A stretch of DNA of 64,000 nucleotides, taken from positions 2,397,541 to 2,461,540 of the forward strand of contig NC_016943.1 in NCBI RefSeq assembly GCF_000284015.1, written 5' to 3'. Shown piece by piece: positions 8,590 to 16,402 of the stretch; within the stretch, counting starts at the first letter, position 1; each line of letters starts with the position of its first letter. Made by a program: the position numbers and the translations under genes. The DNA comes from Blastococcus saxobsidens DD2 (lineage in GTDB: Bacteria; Actinomycetota; Actinomycetes; Mycobacteriales; Geodermatophilaceae). The notes below the pieces were generated by a model. That model did no database searches and was not told where the DNA came from. It was given only the letters and a program-made list of their open reading frames with translations.

Positions 8590-9570
8590 ATGAAGGCCGT
8601 CCAGTTCCAAGACGTCGACAAGCTGGCGCTCGCGGAGACCGACACCCCGTCGATCTCGGAAGACGAGGTGCTCGTGACCTCGCGGGCGGTGGGGATCTGC
8701 CACTCCGACTTCGAGCTGCTCGAGGGGCGCTACATCATCCCGTTCGACTACCCGATCGTCCCGGGCCACGAGTGGGCCGGCGAGATCGTCGAGGTCGGCC
8801 GCGCCGTCACCGACTTCAAGCCCGGTGACCGCGTGGTGGGGGAGTGCGTCATCGGGGAGGACCACTTCGGGTTCTCCATCTCCGGTGCTGCGGCCGAGTA
8901 CTTCGTGGCCCGGCCGGAGTGGCTGCACCGCGTGCCGGAGGAGCTGACCGACACCCAGGCCGCGCTCGTCGAGCCGTTCAGCTGTGCCTATTTCGCGGCC
9001 ATGCGGGCGGACAACCTCAACGCCAGCGACACGGCCGTCGTCTTCGGTGCCGGCCCGATCGGGCTGAGCTGCGTGGCCGTCGCCTCGGCGCTGGGTGCCC
9101 GGGTCATCGTCGCCGAACCCAACGCCTCCCGGGCGGATCTGGCGCGGCGGCTCGGCGCCGACGAGGTCGTCGATCCGACGGCCGACGGCTTCCTCGACGC
9201 GATGCAGGAGCTGACCCGGGGCCAGGGAGCCGACGTGGTGCTGGAGGCCTCCGGACAGCCGGCCGCCATGGCCGCGACGCTGGAGGTGGCCGGTCTCAAC
9301 GCGCGACTGGTCAACATCGGCATCGACGTCGGCCGCAGCGCGCCGGCGCAGCTCGGTCTCATCCAGTCCAAGCAGCTGCAGATCCGGGGCAGCATCGGTT
9401 CCCCGGGGGTGTGGCCGCAGACGCTGCGCTTCCTCGCCCGCACCGGGATCGACCTCTCCCCCATGGTGACGCGTCGTTTCGGTTTGGACGAGGCCCCCGA
9501 CGCCTACGCCGCCGCCCGGCAGACCGGGGAGAACATCAAGGTGCACATCGAGAACCGGAGTCAGCGGTGA
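8590..9570 (+). CDS. Zinc-dependent alcohol dehydrogenase lacking the structural-zinc loop
   Basis: 326-aa medium-chain dehydrogenase. Catalytic zinc ligands Cys37 (GICHSD), His60-Glu61 (GHEW) and Glu128 are present, as is the Rossmann motif VFGAGPIG. The usual four-cysteine structural zinc lobe is missing and replaced by a short segment around residues 84-95 (GECVIGEDHFGF), a natural variation in some sorbitol/threonine-dehydrogenase-like branches. GAGAGG precedes ATG 8590. Its stop overlaps the GTG of the next gene (GTGA at 9567), so translation is coupled to the paralogous dehydrogenase. Confidence 0.85.
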   Translation: MKAVQFQDVDKLALAETDTPSISEDEVLVTSRAVGICHSDFELLEGRYIIPFDYPIVPGHEWAGEIVEVGRAVTDFKPGDRVVGECVIGEDHFGFSISGAAAEYFVARPEWLHRVPEELTDTQAALVEPFSCAYFAAMRADNLNASDTAVVFGAGPIGLSCVAVASALGARVIVAEPNASRADLARRLGADEVVDPTADGFLDAMQELTRGQGADVVLEASGQPAAMAATLEVAGLNARLVNIGIDVGRSAPAQLGLIQSKQLQIRGSIGSPGVWPQTLRFLARTGIDLSPMVTRRFGLDEAPDAYAAARQTGENIKVHIENRSQR

Positions 9571-10634
9571 AGGCCCTCGTCCTGCACGCCGCGGGAGACG
9601 CCCGGATCGAGGAGCGCCCCGAGCCGCCGGCCCCGGGCCTCGGCGACGTGAGGCTCAGGGTCGTGCGAGCGGGCTTGTGCGGTACGGACGCCACCGAGTT
9701 CGCGGCCGGCCCGGTGATGACCCCGTTGGAGAGACGCCACCCGGCCAGCGGCGTGCAGGGGCCGGTCGTGCTCGGACACGAGTTCATCGGTGTCGTCGAC
9801 GAGGTCGGGTCCGCCGTCGACCGGTTCGCCGTCGGCGACCGCGTGGCTGCCGGCGCCGGCGTGTGGTGCGGCCGCTGCGACTGGTGCCGGCGCGGGCAGA
9901 CGAATCTCTGCGCGTCCTACTGGACCTACGGCCTGTCCGCCGACGGCGGTCTCACCGAACGCATCACCGTGCCGGCCGCGATGCTGCACCCGATCGCGCC
10001 GCACGTGTCCGACGACAATGCCGCTCTCGCGCAGCCGCTCGCCGTCGGCATCCACGCGGTGGACCGCAGCCGCATCCGGCAGGGGGATGTCGTCGTGGTG
10101 CATGGGGTCGGCGCGATCGGCTCCTTCATCGTCGCCGGCGCCGTGGCGGCCGGCGCCGGCGCGGTGGTCGCCGTGGATGTGGACGCCGGCCGTTTGCAGG
10201 TGGCGACCCAACTGGGTGCCACCCACACGGTCGACGCGACCGAGGCGGACCCGCTGGAGGCCGTGCGGGAGCTGACCGGGTCCTCCCTGGCCGACGTCAC
10301 CGTCGAGGCGAGCGGACTGGCCGACGGCCTGTCCCGGGTGCAGCGGCTCACCCGGCGAGGGGGCACCGTGCTGCTCGTCGGGCTGCCCAAGAAGGAGGTG
10401 TCCTTCAACGCCGTCGACCTGATCCTGCGGGAGATCGACGTGATGACCACTGTCGCGCACGTCTGCGACACCAACCTGCCCGCAGCGCTGGACCTGCTGG
10501 CCCAACGCGACCTGGCGTCGTTGCTGGTCGAGAAGGTCGTCCCGCTGGAACACGCCGTGGAGGACGCTCTCGTCCCCATGGCAGAGGGCGCCTCGCGAGG
10601 AAAGCTCCTGGTCGACACCGAGGTGACGGCATGA
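9567..10634 (+). CDS. Zinc-dependent alcohol dehydrogenase, butanediol-dehydrogenase-like (second copy)
   Basis: 355 aa, similar in layout to the enzyme at 5773. Catalytic zinc Cys38 (CGTD), His71-Glu72 (GHEF), structural Cys101, Cys104, Cys107 and Cys115, and Rossmann motif VHGVGAIG. Where the family usually has Glu-Pro (EPLAV), this protein reads QPLAV, so the position matching Glu156 of its paralogue is Gln; activity or metal geometry may differ. GTG start overlaps the previous stop, and its own stop overlaps the ATG of the dioxygenase at 10631 (ATGA), a translationally coupled unit leading straight into ring cleavage. Confidence 0.85.
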   Translation: MKALVLHAAGDARIEERPEPPAPGLGDVRLRVVRAGLCGTDATEFAAGPVMTPLERRHPASGVQGPVVLGHEFIGVVDEVGSAVDRFAVGDRVAAGAGVWCGRCDWCRRGQTNLCASYWTYGLSADGGLTERITVPAAMLHPIAPHVSDDNAALAQPLAVGIHAVDRSRIRQGDVVVVHGVGAIGSFIVAGAVAAGAGAVVAVDVDAGRLQVATQLGATHTVDATEADPLEAVRELTGSSLADVTVEASGLADGLSRVQRLTRRGGTVLLVGLPKKEVSFNAVDLILREIDVMTTVAHVCDTNLPAALDLLAQRDLASLLVEKVVPLEHAVEDALVPMAEGASRGKLLVDTEVTA

Positions 10635-11569
10635 GCAACGGACAGCTCTTCAGCGAGGAACGGTCGGCCGAAGTCGTGGCCGCCAGCTTCGACAAGACCC
10701 CGGAGCCGCGGCTGCGGCAGATCTTGACCTCGCTCGCCCATCACCTGCACGCATTCGTGAAGGACGTCGAGCTCACCGAGGAGGAGTGGGGCTTCGCGAT
10801 CGACTTCCTCACCCGCACCGGGCACATGAGCAACGACGTGCGACAGGAGTTCATCCTGCTCTCCGACGTACTCGGGATCTCGATGCTGGTGGAGACGATC
10901 AATCACCGGACCGGCGGGACGTCGACCGAGTCCACGGTGCTGGGCCCCTTCCACATGGTGGAGTCCCCGGAGCGGCAGCTGGGGGACGACATCGCGCTGG
11001 ACGGCAAGGGCACCCCGTGCCTGGTGTCCGGGAGAGTGACCGGCCCGGACGGCGAACCGTTGGCCGGTGCCTCGGTGGATGTGTGGCAGACCAACGAAGA
11101 CGGCTTCTACGACGTCCAGCAGCCGGACATCCAGCCGGCCGGCAATCTGCGCGGGCTGTTCACCGCCGACGCCGACGGGCGCTTCTGGTTCCGGTCGGTG
11201 GTGCCGCGGTACTATCCGATCCCCGACGACGGGCCGGTCGGGCAACTACTGGCTGCCACCGGCCGGCATCCCAACCGGCCGGCGCACCTGCACTTCATCG
11301 TCGCGGCGCCCGGCTATCGGCCGGTGACGACGCACGTGTTCGTCGCCGACAGCCCGTACCTGGACTCCGACGCGGTCTTCGGCGTGAAGGAAAGCCTCAT
11401 CCGGGATGTGCCGGAGGTCGACGACCCGGCGCGGGCCGCGGAAGCAGGGCTGCCCAACCCGTTCCGGACCCTGACCTTCGACCTCACTCTGCTGCGGGCG
11501 GACCAGGCTCCGCCGGCGGCTCAGCCTGCCCAGGCGCAGCCGACCGTGGTGCGAGGAGCGCCGTCGTGA
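10631..11569 (+). CDS. Intradiol ring-cleavage dioxygenase (hydroxyquinol 1,2-dioxygenase type)
   Basis: 312 aa, non-haem Fe(III) intradiol dioxygenase. Iron ligands in the expected order: Tyr160 (EDGFYD), Tyr195 (YYPIP), His219 and His221 (PAHLHF). The N-terminal ~100 residues are the catechol-dioxygenase linker/dimerisation domain. Hydroxyquinol 1,2-dioxygenase converts 1,2,4-benzenetriol to maleylacetate. That assignment over catechol 1,2-dioxygenase rests mainly on the directly coupled maleylacetate reductase (GTGA overlap at 11566). The ATG overlaps the preceding dehydrogenase stop. The C-terminal ~25 residues are Ala/Pro/Gln-rich and probably disordered. Confidence 0.85.
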   Translation: MSNGQLFSEERSAEVVAASFDKTPEPRLRQILTSLAHHLHAFVKDVELTEEEWGFAIDFLTRTGHMSNDVRQEFILLSDVLGISMLVETINHRTGGTSTESTVLGPFHMVESPERQLGDDIALDGKGTPCLVSGRVTGPDGEPLAGASVDVWQTNEDGFYDVQQPDIQPAGNLRGLFTADADGRFWFRSVVPRYYPIPDDGPVGQLLAATGRHPNRPAHLHFIVAAPGYRPVTTHVFVADSPYLDSDAVFGVKESLIRDVPEVDDPARAAEAGLPNPFRTLTFDLTLLRADQAPPAAQPAQAQPTVVRGAPS

Positions 11570-12642
11570 TCTGGCCGTTCACGTACCAGGCGCTGCCGAT
11601 GCGCGTGGTGTTCGGCGCAGGGGCCCTGGCCTCCTTGCCGGAGGAAGTCGAGGCGCTCGGCCTGACCGGGGTCCTGGTGCTCTGCTCGCCGGAGCAGGAG
11701 GCGACCGGCCGGGCTGTCGCCGCCGCCCTGGGGAAGCGAGCGGCGGGCGTGCTGCCCGAGGCGCGGATGCACGTGCCGGTCGAGGTCGCCACTCGCGCTC
11801 GGGGCGTCGCCCGGGATCTGGGTGCTGACGGGTGCGTGGCCGTGGGGGGCGGGTCGGCGGTCGGCCTGGGCAAGGCGATCGCGCTCGAGCACGGCCTACC
11901 GGTGATCGCCGTGCCGACGACCTATGCCGGCTCGGAGATGACCCCGGTGTGGGGGCTGACGGAGGGTGGGCAGAAACGCACCGGGCGCGACGTCCGCGTC
12001 CTGCCGCGCACCGTCGTCTACGACCCGGAGCTGACGCTGACCCTGCCTGCCGGCATGTCCGCCACCAGCGGGATGAACGCCATCGCGCACGCCGTCGAGG
12101 GCCTGTACGCACCGGACGCGTCCCCAATCATCTCTTTGATGGCCGAGGAGGGCGCTCGGGCGCTGACCGCGGCTCTGCCCCGGGTGGTCGCCGACGGCGG
12201 CGATCTCGAGGCCCGTGGAGAAGCGCAGTACGGCGCGTGGTTGTGCGGCGCGGTGCTCGCCGCCACGACGATGTCCTTGCACCACAAGCTCTGCCACACC
12301 CTCGGCGGCACCCTCGACCTGCCGCACGCGCAGACGCACACCGTGGTGCTGCCGCACGCGCTCGCCTACAACCAGCCGGCCGCCCCGGACGCGGTCGCTG
12401 CGCTCTCCCGTGCTCTCGGCGGCGCGCCGGACCCGGCCCGGGAGCTGTGGGAGCTCGCCGGCCGGCTGGGCGCACCACGGTCACTGGCCGAGCTCGGCAT
12501 GCGGGAAGCGGACGTCGGACGGGTCGTCGAGCTCGCCGTCGCGAACCCCTACGGCAACCCCCGGCCGGTCACCCGCGACGGCGTCGAGTCCCTGCTGCGT
12601 GCCGCGTGGGCCGGGCAACCGCCGCCCGCGCTGCGGCAGTAG
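11566..12642 (+). CDS. Maleylacetate reductase
   Basis: 358-aa iron-containing-alcohol-dehydrogenase-family enzyme reducing maleylacetate to 3-oxoadipate with NAD(P)H. Family features: start FTYQALPMRVVFGAGAL, nucleotide loop VGGGSAVGLGKAIAL, VPTTYAGSEMTPVWG, metal-region His residues in MNAIAHAVEGLY and LHHKLCHTLGG, and HTVVLPHALAYN. GTG 11566 overlaps the dioxygenase stop. With the dioxygenase it forms a complete hydroxyquinol lower pathway. No beta-ketoadipate CoA-transferase or thiolase for the next step is adjacent, so that must come from elsewhere. Confidence 0.92.
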   Translation: MIWPFTYQALPMRVVFGAGALASLPEEVEALGLTGVLVLCSPEQEATGRAVAAALGKRAAGVLPEARMHVPVEVATRARGVARDLGADGCVAVGGGSAVGLGKAIALEHGLPVIAVPTTYAGSEMTPVWGLTEGGQKRTGRDVRVLPRTVVYDPELTLTLPAGMSATSGMNAIAHAVEGLYAPDASPIISLMAEEGARALTAALPRVVADGGDLEARGEAQYGAWLCGAVLAATTMSLHHKLCHTLGGTLDLPHAQTHTVVLPHALAYNQPAAPDAVAALSRALGGAPDPARELWELAGRLGAPRSLAELGMREADVGRVVELAVANPYGNPRPVTRDGVESLLRAAWAGQPPPALRQ

Positions 12643-12650
12643 GGCGGCGA

Positions 12651-12680
12651 GGTGCGGCCGGGCGTCACTCCGGCCGCACC
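12651..12680 (+). terminator. Hairpin after maleylacetate reductase
   Basis: Perfect 11-bp arms GGTGCGGCCGG (12651-12661) and CCGGCCGCACC (12670-12680) with an 8-base loop, starting 8 bp after the stop codon. No T-tract, as is usual in this GC range. It separates the ring-cleavage genes from the next gene, which has its own strong ribosome site. Confidence 0.65.
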
Positions 12681-12781
12681 GACGCCCGGTCCTTCCCGCG
12701 GACGAGCCAGTCGTCCCCGGGCGTCGTACCAGCGTCCCGCTGACAGCAGCGGGGCGAAGTTCGGATCTAGGAGGTTCCGTC

Positions 12782-13672
12782 ATGGAGGTCGGGTTTGCCG
12801 GTCTGGGCCGGATGGGGCGCCCGATGGTGCGTCATCTGGCGCTCGCCGGTCACCGCGTCGTCGGGTACGACCCTGCGGTCCCCGCCGGCGCCGTACCTCA
12901 GGAGCTGGAGGTCGACGGCGTCGAGGTGGTCGGGGACTCGACCCGGCTGGCCGGGACCGAGGTCTCGGTGAGCATGCTCCCGGATGCCGCAGCCACCGAA
13001 GCGCTGCTCGTCGGGGACCGCGGGTTCCTCGCCCACTGCGGGCCCTCGCACGTGCACGTGGTCATGGGAACCGTGGGAGCGGCCGCCGTCCGGGCACTCG
13101 CCGAGAAGACGCGCGCGGCCGGCGTCGTGCTCGTCGATGCACCGGTGTCCGGCAGCGTGAGCATGGCGGAGACGGCCACCATCACGGCGATGGTCGGCGC
13201 GGACCCCGCGGTGTTCGCGACCGTCCGGCCTCTTCTGGCCGCCATGACGCGGGCGCAGTTCCACACCGGGCCGGTCGGCTCGGGATCGGCCGCCAAACTC
13301 GCCGTGAACCTCGCGCTCGCGTCGCTGAACCAGGCCGTGGCGGAGGCACTCGTCGTCGCGAAGGCCGATGGGCTGGACTCCGACGTGTTCTACGACGTCC
13401 TCCAGGAGAGCGCCGTGGCCGCGCCGTACGTGTCCTACAAGCGCGAGACGTTCCTGCGGCCGGAGAGCGTCGACGTCGCCTTCCCGATCTCCCTGCTGCA
13501 GAAGGACGTCGGGTTGGGCCTGGAGCTCGCCCGCGAGCACAACCTGAACCTGCCCGTCGCGGCCACGGTCGGTCACGTCCTCGAGGACGCCCGCCGAGCC
13601 GGGCTGGCCGAGCGGGACATGGCCGAGGTCCTGCTCCTGCTCCGGGACACCAACCAATTGGAGGAACCATGA
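12782..13672 (+). CDS. 3-hydroxyisobutyrate-dehydrogenase-family (beta-hydroxyacid) dehydrogenase
   Basis: 296 aa NAD(P)-dependent beta-hydroxyacid dehydrogenase. N-terminal Rossmann motif GLGRMG (residues 7-12), substrate-binding DAPVSG (119-124), catalytic Lys172 in the GSGSAAKLAVN segment. TAGGAGG precedes ATG 12782. Members oxidise 3-hydroxyisobutyrate, tartronate semialdehyde, glycerate or related acids, or reduce imines; which applies cannot be read. Its stop overlaps the ATG of the NTF2-like gene (ATGA at 13669). Confidence 0.85.
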   Translation: MEVGFAGLGRMGRPMVRHLALAGHRVVGYDPAVPAGAVPQELEVDGVEVVGDSTRLAGTEVSVSMLPDAAATEALLVGDRGFLAHCGPSHVHVVMGTVGAAAVRALAEKTRAAGVVLVDAPVSGSVSMAETATITAMVGADPAVFATVRPLLAAMTRAQFHTGPVGSGSAAKLAVNLALASLNQAVAEALVVAKADGLDSDVFYDVLQESAVAAPYVSYKRETFLRPESVDVAFPISLLQKDVGLGLELAREHNLNLPVAATVGHVLEDARRAGLAERDMAEVLLLLRDTNQLEEP

Positions 13673-14055
13673 CCCTGCCCGACACGCTCTCGACCAGCGA
13701 GATCGACGAACTCGAGGACCGGCGGTACGCGGCGATGGTCGACGCCGACCTCGACGCGCTGGAAGAGCTGCTCAGCGACGACGTGCGGTATGCCCACTCG
13801 AACGCATCGGTCGACAGCAAGGCTTCCTACCTGGAACTGCTGCGCAACGGGACGCTGGTCTACCACAACCTTGAGCACACCACCGAGGCGGTCGTGAGCC
13901 GACCCGGCGTCGTGATCGTCGGCGGCACGATGTCTGGATCGATCCACATGAACGGGGCGGCCAAGACGCTCAACAGCCGGGTCGCCGCAGTGTGGGTGGC
14001 CGAAGGGGAGCGGTGGCGCCTGCTCGCATTCCAGCCCACACCTCTTCCCTCGTGA
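13669..14055 (+). CDS. NTF2-like/SnoaL-type protein of unknown function
   Basis: 128 aa, single cone-shaped alpha+beta domain of the NTF2-like superfamily (DUF4440/SnoaL_3-like): helix RRYAAMVDADLDALEELLSDDVRYAHSN, then beta strands ending WRLLAFQPTPLP. This fold includes scytalone dehydratase, ketosteroid isomerase, polyketide cyclases and non-enzymatic binding proteins. GAGGAA precedes the ATG, which overlaps the preceding stop, so the two genes are translationally coupled. A dehydratase or isomerase role on a cyclic intermediate is possible but unproven. Confidence 0.75.
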   Translation: MTLPDTLSTSEIDELEDRRYAAMVDADLDALEELLSDDVRYAHSNASVDSKASYLELLRNGTLVYHNLEHTTEAVVSRPGVVIVGGTMSGSIHMNGAAKTLNSRVAAVWVAEGERWRLLAFQPTPLPS

Positions 14056-14249
14056 GCTGTACGGCTTGGGGAGATTGCGGGGCCGGAGCAGCATGCCCGA
14101 CTGTCGCACCAGGGCCGATGTCCTCGAGGAAGTGATGAGGGCGTCTCCAGGCTGATCCGAAATTTCGAACTGGCGCAATTCAACGCACGAGGCGCCCTTG
14201 CCCGCCTGACAGGCGCGCCCTCAGGGACTGGAAGTGGAAGGAAGCGAAC

Positions 14250-15146
14250 ATGAGCGGTCGACTCGCTGGTCGCGTCGCATTCATCACCGGCGCAGCCCGT
14301 GGCCAGGGCAGAGCGCATGCCATCGCGCTGGCCCGTGAAGGTGCCGACGTCGTGTGCCTGGACGTGCCGGGCGACCTGGAGACGTTGCCCTATTCGCCGG
14401 GTACGGCGGAGGATCTCGCGGAGACGGTGGCCGCCGTCGAGGCCCTGGACCGCCGTGCCATCGCCGTGCACGGCGACGTCCGCCGGCAGGAGGACCTCGA
14501 TGCCGCCGTCGAGCGCGCCGTCGGCGAGCTGGGCGGCCTGGACATCGTGGTGGCCAACGCCGGCATCTGGGGCCTCACCCCGGCATGGGAGATCAGCGAG
14601 CAGCAGTGGTCCGAGATGGTGGACGTCGTCCTGTCCGGTCCTTGGCGAACGGTGAAGGCGGCCGCGCCGCACCTGCTCGCCCAGGGCAGCGGCTCGGTTA
14701 TCCTGACGTCGTCGGTCAACGGACTCGAGGCGGGGCCCAACTTCGCGCACTACACGGCGGCCAAACACGGCGTCATCGGCTTGATGAAGAGCCTTGCCGT
14801 GGAGATGGCGCCATACGGCGTACGGTGCAACGCCATCTGCCCGGGCTTCGTCGACACGAAGATGAACGACTGGCAGGGCTGCTACGACATGATGGCCGGC
14901 CATCCCGGCGGTACGCCGGCAGATCGCGAGGCAAGTAGCCGCAACTGGAGTGCACTCGCCGGCCGCGCCATGCTGTCGCCCGAGACGATCAGCCGGGCCG
15001 TCGTCTTCCTGGCATCGGACGACGCTGCTGACATCACCGGCATCGCACTGCCCGTCGACGGCGGCCACATGGTCCTGCCGAGCTTCAACACCGCCCCTGT
15101 CCTGAGTCCGCTGTCCTGGCCGGCCATCACCTCGGCGGGCCACTGA
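14250..15146 (+). CDS. SDR resembling mycofactocin-coupled dehydrogenases
   Basis: 298-aa classical SDR. The cofactor segment reads VAFITGAARGQGRAHAIALA, and an insertion of ~20 residues after LDVPGD (ending EDLAETVAAVEAL) precedes GDVR; together these are the pattern of the mycofactocin-associated SDR group, which holds NAD tightly and needs mycofactocin for redox turnover. Catalytic Ser in TSSVNG and YTAAKHG (Tyr-x3-Lys) are present. GAAGGAAGCGAAC precedes ATG 14250. It lies ~195 bp after the NTF2-like gene and is the last gene of the plus-strand run. No mycofactocin biosynthesis genes are in the window. Confidence 0.75.
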   Translation: MSGRLAGRVAFITGAARGQGRAHAIALAREGADVVCLDVPGDLETLPYSPGTAEDLAETVAAVEALDRRAIAVHGDVRRQEDLDAAVERAVGELGGLDIVVANAGIWGLTPAWEISEQQWSEMVDVVLSGPWRTVKAAAPHLLAQGSGSVILTSSVNGLEAGPNFAHYTAAKHGVIGLMKSLAVEMAPYGVRCNAICPGFVDTKMNDWQGCYDMMAGHPGGTPADREASSRNWSALAGRAMLSPETISRAVVFLASDDAADITGIALPVDGGHMVLPSFNTAPVLSPLSWPAITSAGH

Positions 15147-15278
15147 CCACGGCAGCCCGGACGGCCGAGGCCAGGCTGAGCATCTCGGTCGCCACCCTCG
15201 GCGTATGACCGCCCGGCCCGGGTTCGCGCGGAACGGTGGTGAACGGTGGCCAACCCGTCGAACGTGACTGGAAGTCAA

Positions 15279-15310
15279 GGGGTCGCAGGTTCACATCTAG
15301 TCAGCCCGAC
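15279..15310 (+). other. Degraded tRNA 3'-end-like fragment (possible attachment-site scar)
   Basis: The stretch reads like a tRNA T-arm plus 3' acceptor strand: GGGGTCGCAGGTTCACATC, then TAGTCAGCCCGAC. GGTTCA-x-ATC matches the T-loop consensus, but the T-stem is imperfect and no 5' half able to pair with GCCCGAC is present upstream, so this is not an intact tRNA gene. Such 3' fragments are left by tyrosine-integrase insertions into tRNA genes. No integrase is visible nearby. Confidence 0.4.
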
Positions 15311-15328
15311 AGTGAAACCGCAGGTGAA

Positions 15329-15357
15329 GGCGGGTCGGCCGTGAAGGCCGGCCCGCC
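15329..15357 (+). terminator. Hairpin terminator downstream of the SDR and tRNA-like fragment
   Basis: 12-bp arms GGCGGGTCGGCC (15329-15340) and GGCCGGCCCGCC (15346-15357) with loop GTGAA; one G-U pair, otherwise perfect. It follows the tRNA-like fragment by ~19 bp, as a tRNA terminator would, and would also end transcripts of the upstream plus-strand run. Confidence 0.7.
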
Positions 15358-15564
15358 TCCCACGTCCTGGTGCCAGCGTGGTGGCCACAGGGCCGTGTTC
15401 CAGGGGATCGCGGCGATCTGTGGCAGTGCCTTCTCGCCTCTGGACCTCGGCCGCCGTACGTCTACCGGGCTCGAGTGGCTCTCAGCCGCACTGGCACATC
15501 CGTGGCGAGCAGGGCCGCACGACGTCGGGTGAACAACGCTCGCCGCAGCGGGCCCGCCCGACTG

Positions 15565-15846
15565 TCACGGACGGTAGGCGTCTCGGCGATGAGCCACGTC
15601 GACCACGGTCACCGTTCGGTCGTGGTCGTCGAATCGGTAGACGACGCGGTAGGTGCCGCGACGTGCGCTGTGACGGTCGTCCAGCGGGGGGCGGAGTTGC
15701 TTCCCGACCCGATAGGGGTTGTCGAGAAGTGGTCCGACGATGAACTGGTAGGCGGCGGTCGCGACCGCTTCCGGGAGATGCTCGGTGAGTTGCCGGCGCG
15801 CGGTGGGGGTGATGGCCAGGACGTGGCGCGCCTGGTGCTCGGTCAA
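15565..15846 (-). CDS. RelE/ParE-family toxin
   Basis: 93 aa. The C-terminal half shows the RelE/ParE core: PLLDNPYRVGKQLRPPL, RRGTYRVVYRFDDHDRTVTVVDVAHRRDAY. RelE members cleave ribosome-bound mRNA and ParE members poison gyrase; the sequence does not decide between them. TTG start at 15846 overlaps the antitoxin stop (TTGA), so translation is coupled with the antitoxin first. The pair sits by a module boundary and a tRNA-like fragment, as is common for plasmid- or island-borne addiction modules. Confidence 0.85.
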   Translation of the reverse strand: MTEHQARHVLAITPTARRQLTEHLPEAVATAAYQFIVGPLLDNPYRVGKQLRPPLDDRHSARRGTYRVVYRFDDHDRTVTVVDVAHRRDAYRP

Positions 15847-16124
15847 CCCTTGGCGTGCCGGCGCTGCATGGCGGCGGCGAGGTCTTCCTGCGTTTCCGCT
15901 TCACCGCGGGCGATCTCGGTGTCCGAGGCGCGCAGCCTTCGCATGGCGTCCGCGTCGGCGAGGATCTCGATGGTCTCTTCGAGGGACTCGAGGTCCTCCG
16001 TCGCCAGGAGGACAGCGGATGGTCTGCCGTGCACGGTCACGTAGACGCGTTCGTGCTGTCCACTCACCTGGGCGACCAACCTGGACAGATGCGTCTTCGC
16101 ATCGGCCAGCGAGAACGTCGTCAT
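15843..16124 (-). CDS. Phd/YefM-family antitoxin
   Basis: 93 aa. The N-terminus MTTFSLADAKTHLSRLVAQV is the Phd/YefM DNA-binding and dimerisation signature, followed by RVYVTVHGRPSAVLLATEDLESLEETIEIL; the acidic C-terminal tail would bind the toxin. ATG at 16124. It normally represses its own promoter, which would lie in the ~275 bp before the amidase stop at 16403, a stretch that holds nothing else recognisable. Co-directional and overlapping with the toxin. Confidence 0.88.
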   Translation of the reverse strand: MTTFSLADAKTHLSRLVAQVSGQHERVYVTVHGRPSAVLLATEDLESLEETIEILADADAMRRLRASDTEIARGEAETQEDLAAAMQRRHAKG

Positions 16125-16402
16125 GGTCAGAAGTATGACCAGAGTGGGCTGCATCGTCCAGCGCTGCGAGCTGGCGGGGCACTGGCGCATCTCTCGGCGC
16201 TGGCACTGCAGCACCGGATCGCCGGCTGCAACGCCTGACCAGACCGGGCGCGGTCTGCCGCAGGTCACCCCGCGAGGTCGGGCGCACATCGGCGCGAGGT
16301 CGGGAACCTGTTCCGCCGAGCTCACTCGGCCGGCGCAGGGCTCCGTGTGCCAGCGACGCGGATGCGACGTGGGAGTCCGCGCGCCGGCCGGTTCTCCGGC
16401 TG

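Larger units (their letters stand above)
15147..15564. other. Gene-free gap at a module boundary
   Basis: 418 bp between the SDR stop and the end of the toxin gene. Short frames here have no ribosome sites or recognisable domains. It contains a degraded tRNA 3'-end-like sequence and a strong hairpin (both listed), and marks a change from the plus-strand catabolic run to a toxin-antitoxin pair on the minus strand. Confidence 0.6.

Noticed and set aside
15241..15310. Intact tRNA gene
   Set aside because: The T-stem is mismatched and no 5' acceptor strand, D-arm or proper anticodon arm can be built upstream; only a 3'-end-like fragment is supported.
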